Below are positions 56,036 through 64,000 of a DNA stretch of 64,000 bases, one piece after another (position 1 is the stretch's first letter; the number at the start of each line of letters is the position of its first letter). The position numbers and the translations under genes were made by a program. A model generated the notes under the pieces. The model was not told the DNA's origin. It did not search any database and saw nothing but the letters and a program-made list of their open reading frames with translations. The DNA is from Gonapodya prolifera JEL478 (lineage: Eukaryota > Monoblepharomycota > Monoblepharidomycetes > Monoblepharidales > Gonapodyaceae), in NCBI GenBank assembly GCA_001574975.1, contig KQ965743.1, forward strand, positions 123,660 to 187,659, in the 5' to 3' direction.

Positions 56036-59000
56036 ATGCCACAAAGTCTTGAGCAACTGCTGAGACAGCCAGGTTCCCCTATTGCGCCTGATATCGCAAG
56101 GCTCTCCGATGCCAAGAGAAATCGAGAGCTCAAATGGAACGCCCGAGTGAGGGAAGGTGCTCAATTGCATCCACGCGAGGTCGAATTCCTCGCTGCGCGC
56201 TCAAAGTTCGTTGCCCGATCCATGAGCCTTGTCTTTGGAGCCATGGGCGGTCACGGAATCCCACGAGTAGAGCCCGAAGATGCACCTAACGTGGCACTGG
56301 TTTGCAGTGGTGGTGGATGCCGGGCAATGATTGCTTCTGGGGGAAACGGTGGGTGTTGCATTGACCATTTTTAGTTTCAACTTCATACGTATGACCACGA
56401 ATATCACATTCAGTTCAAGCACTCAGCGATGCGGGTCTATTGGACTGCGTGACCTACTGGGGGGGTGTTTCGGGCGCTACGTGGTGTATGGCATCCTACT
56501 ATACAAATGCCAATCCCGACGGAGTCAAAGGAGTGGATATAGACCGTGACCTCGATGAATGGGATGTGGACCTCAACGGTGGGGTGGTTAGATTCACCCC
56601 GGGCAAGCCGCTGGGTCTGCTTGAACCTTGGTGGTCAGCTGTATCAACACCTACGACACCTACCAAGGAGGCCGACTGGTGGACGAGTTTTGTGAAAAGC
56701 CTTAATGAGGAGGAAGTTGGGAAATATGCTCCGGAGTGGTTGAAATCTTTCGTGAACAAAGTGGCGGCATCGCAAGAAGGAACAACGAAGAAGGCAGATT
56801 CACATGACGATCCAACAGACGCTTCGAACACTGGCGAGCGGCAACTGAACTCACCGCAAGGTGGTGTGGACTCGCGGGCACCTGATCAAAGCCATGCAAG
56901 TGTTGTTCGCTCTCACGGAGCCAATATCGTATCACAATCCGATGCAAAGGATTGGCTTCAATCATTATTGGCAAAAGTGAGAGGGGAAGAACCGCACAAG
57001 TCCACAGAAACCCAAATCGGGACTGCAAAAAGCACTGCCGTCCATCCGGTTGAAAGAGCTCTCACTCCCGTTTCTGCACAAGCTTCTCAGGGCTCTCGAT
57101 CACCAGATATTAAATCTATCAGGCTCTCATCGCTTCCTTATCCAGCTGTTCTTGACTTGGAGCACACGCCAAGCGTGGAGCGCCTTCTCTGGCACCTAAA
57201 GGAAGAACTCAACGCCGATTTTATGAGCATCACTCGTACACTGTGGATGGTCATTCGCGACCCTGTCGTTGCACAGGTGGTTGGAGAAATATTTTTGCGC
57301 AAGGTAAATATCATCGTTAGATCATCAAAAAGTGAATAATTTGTTTCACTCCTCTCCTATTCGTCCAAAGATTGTGTTCGACCATCCGGATGCTACCATA
57401 CCTCCCATCAATTTACTTGACATCTGGTCCTCTGTGTTGACTGCACGTCTCCTCCTATCCACTCCTCGCACGTTCCCCCCAGGTCCAGGCGACCAAGGAG
57501 CTGATTGGACCTCAACCCGCTTTTCGCGTCTTGGTGATAACTGGATGCTCAAGAGTGGCAAAGTTCCATTCCCCATCATAGGAATCACTGGCGAGCTTGT
57601 GGAAGCCTCAGTGGGTGGAGAGACTGGGTCAACAGAAGTTGTTACGCCTAAGGCAGTTGAGGGGGAAGTGGTCCCGGGCGGCGCAGAAGGTGCCGGGGCA
57701 GACCCGACGACACCAGTCAGAGATCTTGGTGTCAGCTCGTTTTTCCAACAAGTGGAAGTCTTTTTGAAGAGCGTGGGGAAGAAAGAACAGCCAGGGTCCG
57801 TATCGGAAGCGGCGAGAACAGAATCAAAGGGAGACAGTAACTGGTCAACTGCACCAGCACCACAAAAGACATCGCCCGAAGCAGCGAAATCCGTTGAATC
57901 TTCAGGAGGCAATTCTTTTACAGATCGGGTTCAGACGCTTGTCAGGTCAACTCTTAGTACAACTTCGAAACCATCCAGTGCCGAAACCTCTACTCCTGTC
58001 GCTGCAATTGAGGATGCCAATGTTGTACCTCCCCCCAAAGCGACTTTCCAATTTTACGAGTTCAACCCATTCGAATTCTCACGCGTTGAGCGAGGGAAAG
58101 AAGTCGGTGTGCCTGTTTGGGCCTTTGGTAGGAGGTTCGAGAAGGGGAAGAGCATTGTTGTGAAGGAACCAGATGGTGAAGAGATCAACGCAGTGGCGAT
58201 GCCAGAGATGCCTTTCGGATATATGCTTGGCATCGGGAGCTCTGCCTTCATGGCCAACTTGGGTGAGTGCCTAATGACGCCTCTCGTTCTCATTCAAGTT
58301 ACGGACAAGCTTTTTGTTTTTTGCCGTTACTACCGGATTTTGCAGCCAAGATTTACGAAGCTTTCGAAGCAGATATGCCCCTTGGCATAAAAGACAAGGT
58401 GAAATCACTGGTAGAGCCCCACGGAGTGAGTCTTAATTTGTAGGCCCATCTTCCTCGCGCTTGAGCAATCTTTTTGCACAGACGTTCCACCTTGTTGAGC
58501 CAGCACTAGTCCGCAACCCCTTTTTTGGAATGGAACATCTTCCGTCTGACCTTGCCTCGGAAGAGAACCTCATGCTTATGGATGGCGGAATGCAAGTCAA
58601 CACACCTTTTCTCCAGATGCTGCGAGAGGGGCGAAATGGTAAAGTGGAACATTCATTTAACATTCTCCTCACCAACTAAATGTACCGTTTCCAGTGGATG
58701 TTTTCATTGGAATGCAGCATTCGGCTGATCTGTATTCCAGGCGAATGGACCTCGTTTCTGCGTCTGTGTATGCCTTGAACAACGGCATTCGGTTCCCGTA
58801 CATCACAATTGAAGATCTTCCGGAAAAGCTCATGCTTGAGGAGCGTGTCAGTGTCTTCCGTTACAGGTAGGTTGAACAGAGATCTGAGCTTGGTCGGTGC
58901 CATGCATTTACACACACAACGGCGACAGGGACTACCCACAACCAAGGAACGACGGGACCATTCCCGACGTGGATGAAGATGGACCCGACATCGTTTACTT

Positions 59001-59277
59001 TCCTCTCGTGAAGAACCCCAACTTGACCGACAAGACTTTTTCACCCATCACCCACGCACAGTGCTCCACATTTAACTTCGCCTACAGTCGGGATACGACA
59101 GACAAGCTTTTTGAGACGGCAAAATTGAATGTGGAGGAGGGCGTGGACGTGATTCGGACGATTCTTCGGGAGAAGTGGGAAAGAAAGAAGGCCAAGCGTG
59201 AGAGAAGCCAGCAAACAAAAGCAGCGCAGGGAGGTCTTTTTGGATGGGTTTCTTCAATCGTAGAGCAATTAAATTAA
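56036..59277 (+). CDS. Cytosolic phospholipase A2-like (lysophospholipase-type) lipase, 950 aa
   Basis: Catalytic domain of the cPLA2/lysophospholipase family, releasing fatty acids from phospholipids. Seven exons (56036-56348, 56414-57303, 57371-58262, 58346-58425, 58482-58638, 58695-58866, 58929-59277) sum to 2853 nt. The oxyanion motif CSGGGCRAM (family GGGxR) is at residue ~95. The nucleophile motif YWGGVSGATW lies at ~120, with the family GxSGS changed to GVSGA; the Ser is kept. The catalytic Asp is in LMDGGMQVNTPFLQM at ~757. Ser and Asp are about 635 residues apart, roughly twice the spacing in mammalian cPLA2. Two long Ser/Thr/Glu-rich insertions (near residues 190-310 and 420-560) explain this. 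No C2 domain or signal peptide is seen. The start could be the ATG at 55976. Confidence 0.88.
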
Positions 59278-59308
59278 ATTATTATTATACACAATCGTAT
59301 CACTATGC

Positions 59309-62289
59309 TTATAGATTTTCATCTAGACTCTTTTTTCGCTCGTCAGAGTCCACCACAATCTCGTCTCGAAGCGTAACATTGGCGCTGTCCTGCCCATTTG
59401 ATTTTTGGGCTTGTGCCTCTTCCTCCAAGTTCACTTGGAGAGACGACGTCGTTCTGAGGGGCACGTGTCGCAGAAACAACGTCGCAACCAATCCGATCCC
59501 CGCAAATGGAATCGCAGCTGCAAAGGCCAAGTGAACGGCCCACATCTCACTCGAAAGGAGGGCGTCGCGGAGCGAGTCGATGACCTGCGGGCTGTACGGT
59601 AACGACTTGAGCGAAGCTAGCAATGACGAGGTTTCAACACTCGCGCCCTAAAGAAAATAGGGGGTTTCGATGAGATGAGATGCGGCACGGCGTTTCGGCA
59701 AAGAGAGAACTTACAAAGAGCGACAGAATCAAGTCTGTGTTGCCTCCCTCCACGCTAATTTTGTCCACGATTGGGACCAACTTTGAGCTCAAATGCGATG
59801 AGAACGCGTTGGAGAAGACTGTCCCAAGAACAGCGAGCCCCACTGTGCCCCCAATGGTGCGTAGGAAGCTGCAAACATACGTTTTTGTGATCGAGATTGT
59901 GGGCATTTCGTGTTCCTCGATTACGACCTCAAGACTCACATCGCGACCGAAGACACGGGCCCGATGAGCCGATCCGGCACGGCGGTCTGAGAGGTAAGCA
60001 CAATGTTCTGCATAACAAGAGCCATCCCAAAACCTTGTGCTATCGAGACGCCGATGAGTTCTCCGAGCGACGTGGTCTCGTTGAACAGGAGGAACAGGGA
60101 CGTCAGGGCCACGTTGATGATGGATCCGATCCAGACGAACGGTAGATATTTTCCTGTACGGGACGTGGCGAAACCGGCGGCCATGATCACAAAGGATACG
60201 ACCAGCGAGGCGGGAAGAGCTGAATGGTGCGAGCAGAGGGAGGGTAGGGTGAGTGAGAAGGCGATTCGGTTGGGAAAAGGTATGGTCTTTCGACACTCAC
60301 AAACCAGGCCCGATTGCGTTGCCGAGTAGCTTTTGACGACTTGCAAGTAGAGCGGCAAGAAGTAGGACATTCCAAACTTTGAAACGTGTAAAAACAAAAC
60401 AGCATCGGCACCGCATTTATGAGAGAAAGTGGAGGGACTGGACGTACCATGTTGACACCAATACTGAACGTCGTAATGAACGCATACCGGGCATTGCTTG
60501 CAGTGAATAAGCCCTAGTGAATGAGAGGGGAGGGAGAATGACTCCCAGTCCTGCTGTGGCGAATGAATTCACTCATACCATTGGAATCACCGGCTCCTTG
60601 GCATATCGCGATTCCCAAACCACAAAGAGCGCGATCAAAATGAAGGGCAGGATCAGGCAGATAATCACGCCCGGGTGCGACCACGGGTACGTTGTGCCTT
60701 GAATGGGCATTGTTGATGAGCTAGCCTGCATCCCTACATGTACGTGCCATCAACTCACCACCCAACGACAGTCCGAGGAGCAAGATCGTGATTGCCGCTG
60801 TACAAAGCCCGCTTCCGACCCAGTCTACGCGCGAAATCTGGTCCCTAATGGTTCCCTTTGGCGGCGGGAGCCGGAGGAAGACGAGGATGCCGAGAATGCT
60901 AGGCACGCCAAAGGGAAGGTTGATCCAGAACGCCCAACGCCATGAAATGGTGTCGGTGAAGACACCCCCCAACAAGGGCCCGAGGATGGACGCCAGGGCC
61001 CATGTGGACGCGATGATGCCCGTGTATTTCCCCCGCTCCCGGAGGGGAACGATCTCGGAGACCACGACGTAGGTGATGGCGAAGATGCCTCCGCCGCCGA
61101 TTCCTGGGAAGGTGGGGAGAGGTTAGGTTAAGGTCATGCAATAGGGTTGCAACTGAGTGACGTCGGCCCGGGTGATGTCACGCATACGTCACTCCGCAAT
61201 GAATTCGCCTCCAGCGCACGCACGCACGCTTCGGTCAGTGCTCCGGGTTGATCATTCCCCTCCGGCAGGAAAACTGTTCCGCTGCGGCTGCGCGGATCGT
61301 TCGCGTACGGCGGGAGCCTCGGTCACCGCTCCGCATTTAGGCCTCAATACCCGCTCCACTCCGCGAGTGCTATTCCCCTCCACGGATGATTCGACTCCGG
61401 CAGACTCGTCGATACTCGATCCGCTTGATATCGCTCCGCGAACGAGTATTCCGACCGCTCGCTCCTCCGGCCTCACTGCCTCTGTCGCCGCTCAACACAC
61501 CTTGAATCGCCCTCGCGACAATCAGCGTAATCATGGACGGTGCGGCGCCGCAGAACGCGGATCCTGCGAGGAAGACAATGACGACAAAGAGGAGGGAGCG
61601 TTTGCGGCCGAATATGTCGGAGAGCTTGCCCCACAGGGGCTGGATGTGACCGTGGTGAGACATGAAACGTGATATATGGGTGATGGGGAAGGAGAGGAGA
61701 GGAAAGGGATGGCGAAGACTCACCTGTAGTGCGGTGGAGGTCAACATGTACGACGTTCCAATCCAGGAGTACAGCGACATCCCGTCCAGTTGGGAAACGA
61801 TCCTGAAGTGGGTGGGGTGTATTGCTTTACATAGGAGTATTGCGGCGCGGGTTTTTCATTTCACGGACTCACACTGGACTTGCAGTGGCGACAATCGTCT
61901 TCACATGGCGGGGATCGTCAAGCGTGAGCGCCGTCGTCGCAAAAAACTACTTTGAGAGCGCACTCACCGAATCCAGCGCCGCCAGCAAGATGGACAGCGA
62001 GATAAGACTGACTGGTGGGTACGTATGGAGTGTGAGATTTCATTTCCGTCACACCCGCCCTCCGTGAACGGCGCACGCACCGATGAGGATCGTTTCCCGC
62101 GTTGTGTACTGGTACTGGCCATCGATCCTGGGAGTCGGTTCCGTCTTGGCTCCGTCCACGGCCTGCAAAAACGAGCAATGGTATCGGCGTGGGTTCCCGC
62201 CACCAGAGCTAGAGCATCGCAATGAGTCCACCGACCTTCTCCTCGTCCATCTTGCTCGCCAGCGCCTCCGTTTCCGTTTCCGCTGCCAT
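59309..62289 (-). CDS. MFS multidrug/organic-compound exporter (DHA2, 14-TM type)
   Basis: Proton-coupled exporter of the plasma or vacuolar membrane. The N-terminus MAAETETEALASKMDEEK is charged, then SLISLSILLAALDSTIVATA opens TM1 with the motif LDSTIVATA typical of DHA2 transporters. Motif A is GKLSDIFGRK; the antiporter motif C region is RAIQGIGGGGIF with RERGKYTG, followed by GPLLGGVFTDTISWRWAFWI. Later helices include LYLQVVKSYSATQSG and SFLRTIGGTVGLAVLG. The C-terminus is acidic and cytosolic, ending DERKKSLDENL. About ten exons. The intron at 61500-61104 is 397 nt, several times the gene's usual size, and is filled by a dispersed repeat. Substrate cannot be inferred; no biosynthetic cluster is adjacent. 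Confidence 0.9.
61190..61497. repeat. GC-rich dispersed repeat, copy C, inside an MFS-gene intron
   Basis: Roughly 300 bp of irregular gctccg/ctccgg-rich sequence with aattcgcctccagcgcacgc and tgatcattcccctccggcag, which match the reverse strand of the 16228-16395 element. cctcggtcaccgctccgc and tttaggcctc match the 14769-14880 element. It occupies most of the 397-nt intron. Confidence 0.65.
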
Positions 62290-62858
62290 TGCGGTGGGAA
62301 GGCGGGCGCGAGTGCGATTGTAGTTGTATGATTTTGTCCGGGGCTCTCGGATTTTCTCTACAGTCGGAAGCAATTTGCCATCGGCGTTACATAAGCATCG
62401 AGCCGACTGTATTCTGATAGTGAAGTAAGTCAAGTAAGTTAGTCATCACTGCCTGAGCTTGAGTTTCGCATTCCGAAAGTGGTTTTCAACGGAATCGGTA
62501 AGGGTGGCGACCCAATGGCCAGTGCCATGGATAGGCTTGCGACTGTCTTTGCACTACGAGGCAACAATCGGCATGAAATACATGTAATTTCATGCATCGT
62601 GAACAACAAAAATCCTCAGAGTGAAGGATGTGCAGATCCTTTTTGAAATGACTTCGTAAGCACTCGGTGAAACCACACAGTAACAGGCGCATTCATATCT
62701 TTGGACTGGAAATTAGCGGGAGGGTGCCTGCCTGTCGGCGTGATCAGCATTGGCGAATTCAAAAAGAGTCAGGTTGCTTATTGTGAGGAGGGCGTACTTT
62801 GGTCACAACTTAAAGGAGCTCCCAGATTCCAAACATCCCGTCTTCGCGTTTTGCGCGA
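62290..62858. promoter_or_regulatory. Divergent promoter region
   Basis: 570 bp between the MFS exporter start (-) and the Pro/Ser-rich gene (+). Short open frames only. A further upstream exon of the plus-strand gene cannot be ruled out. Confidence 0.35.
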
Positions 62859-63986
62859 ATGTTTGTTTCTTCCGCGGGGGCGGCGCATCGCGGATCGACA
62901 CCTCGCGTGCACTCCAATGCATCGTCAAATGGGAGCATCGGCCCATCGATTCGCCAGAGTCAGAGTCACCTGCACCTGTCAAACGCAAACAACTACATGA
63001 CAAGCGGAGCTGAACTCTCATTTGCCCATGCGCTTCCTACGAGAAAAAACAGCAGTAATGCATTGCATCGTACCGATCCGCTCCCAGTCCAAGTCCAAGC
63101 CCCGCCAAACAGGCGTCAAACCAGCGCAGCGGGGGCGGGGGCCAAACGTCCCCAAGACGACGCTCCAACCGACGGCGAGGGCGGGTCATCAACTTAGAAG
63201 CGCTTCCGGCTCACACGCCGGCCGCACCCGATCGTGGGCGAGCAAAGCCCGACGCCATCTGGCAGGTCTGTACGCGACATCCTGCCCCTGCCAAAAGCTG
63301 CGGCTCCTGTTCCGGTTCTCGAACGAGCGCACGAGGAGCCCGCGCCACCGACTCCCCCGCCACGCTGGATCCGCCCCTCGTCGTCGCAGTCACAGCAGTC
63401 GCCGAGTCCGTCGCAGGGACGGTTTGTTAGGCTTACGTGTTCGCAGCCCTTGCCCATGGACTACGAGGATCCTTTCGCAGTCGACTTTCCCTGCTCGGCG
63501 CCTCCTTGCGCACTTGCACATGCACATGCACCGCGACAGTTGGGTGACACCACCGTGGAGCAGGTCCCTCGTACATCGATGCACAACGTCGCCATCGCGC
63601 ACTCGCACCCACCCCCCACTTTTGCCAACGCCTTTGCAACGCCGTCTGCGGCTCTGGCACAGCTGAGCCTGGCGGAGGTTCCTCACGGGGCGGCCAGATT
63701 CGTCAGACCGTACAGACGCGGTCCGGCCCCGACACCTCCATCCACCTCCACTTCCACTTCCACTCCGGTGACACCACCACAACCACAACCACACCCCGCG
63801 GCCGCGTACACCGCAGGGCCACAACTTGTGGTACCACCACACCAATCGCACGGCCGTAGCAGTCGGAGCGCGCGCGTGCAGGTACAGCAGCAGACCCCTC
63901 GCGCGGCTGCGGCCCAGTACCAATACCGCCCCGATATCCAGATCGACGGGCCGAAATTCGGTCCCCGCGCGCGGCGTCTGTTCTGA
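62859..63986 (+). CDS. Pro/Ser/Ala-rich protein of unknown function
   Basis: Not recognised. The first stretch begins MFVSSAGAAHRGSTPRVHSN and reads to PTDGEGG, where an in-frame TAG follows. A 62-nt intron (GTCATC..AAAG, about 63186-63247) would bypass it and keep frame into PTPSGRSVRDILPLPKAAAP. The rest is rich in Pro, Ser, Thr, Gln, His and Ala, with a possible short conserved-looking end RPDIQIDGPKFGPRARRLF. No TM, signal peptide or known domain is seen; it is probably disordered. Start and splice are both uncertain, and the two halves could be separate frames. Confidence 0.45.
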
Positions 63987-64000
63987 ACGGCTTGCGATCG

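Noticed and set aside
1-64000. tRNA or rRNA genes
   Set aside because: I looked for T-arm like ggttcgaatcc strings with a paired acceptor. The few gttcga hits (for example near 48260 and 45170) lie in coding or gene-flanking sequence without cloverleaf pairing.
1-64000. CRISPR arrays, transposase or reverse-transcriptase genes, viral capsid genes
   Set aside because: No regularly spaced direct repeats and no transposase, integrase, reverse-transcriptase or capsid motif were seen. The repeats present are minisatellites and short GC-rich dispersed pieces.

Overview
The window is nuclear DNA of a fungus, most likely an early-diverging zoosporic (chytrid-type) lineage. Genes are dense, on both strands and broken by many short introns (mostly 43-90 nt, GT..AG with GTGAGT/GTAAGT donors). 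Housekeeping genes are fungal in type (Erv25, Ggc1, Rfa2-like, Sfp1-like C2H2, fumarylacetoacetase). They sit beside sensory families I associate with flagellated fungi and amoebae: TmcB-like giant multipass proteins, a dCACHE-type receptor and a seven-helix orphan protein. The lineage call is inference from gene content; no rRNA or mitochondrial marker is present. Exon boundaries were read by eye from splice motifs, reading frame and family alignment. For most genes the exon lengths sum to an exact multiple of three, which I used as an internal check.

Left part (0-13.2 kb) is metabolic: fatty-acid elongase (-), AcuI/YhdH-type acrylyl-CoA reductase (+), fumarylacetoacetase (+), RPA2 (-), mitochondrial GTP/GDP carrier GGC1 (-), and a membrane-anchored long-chain acyl-CoA synthetase (+) with 11-nt and 5-nt microexons. 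From 13.2 to 18.4 kb is a low-complexity, repeat-rich stretch holding a Ser/Thr/Ala-rich secreted surface protein (-) and a thioredoxin-fold ER-type protein with a CPFS active site (-), whose introns are swollen by tandem and dispersed repeats.

The middle (18.8-44.1 kb) is mainly regulation and traffic: PA-TM-RING type E3 ligase (+), RasGEF (+), F-box/zinc protein (-), RhoGEF with DH-PH (-), two-TM dCACHE-like receptor without an output domain (-), seven-helix orphan (-), Sfp1-like zinc finger (-), p24 cargo receptor Erv25 (+), importin-alpha-like ARM protein (-), and the C-terminal part only of a flavin-dependent halogenase-like enzyme (-).

The right part (44.6-64 kb) is dominated by a head-to-tail tandem duplication of two ~1,360-residue TmcB-like multipass proteins, followed by a cytosolic-PLA2-like lipase (+), a 14-TM-type MFS exporter (-) with a repeat-filled intron, and a Pro/Ser-rich protein of unknown function (+). 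The unusual concentration of receptors, sensors, Ras/Rho GEFs and a lipid-signal phospholipase makes this a signal-transduction-rich neighbourhood, but nothing in the sequence proves that they act together.
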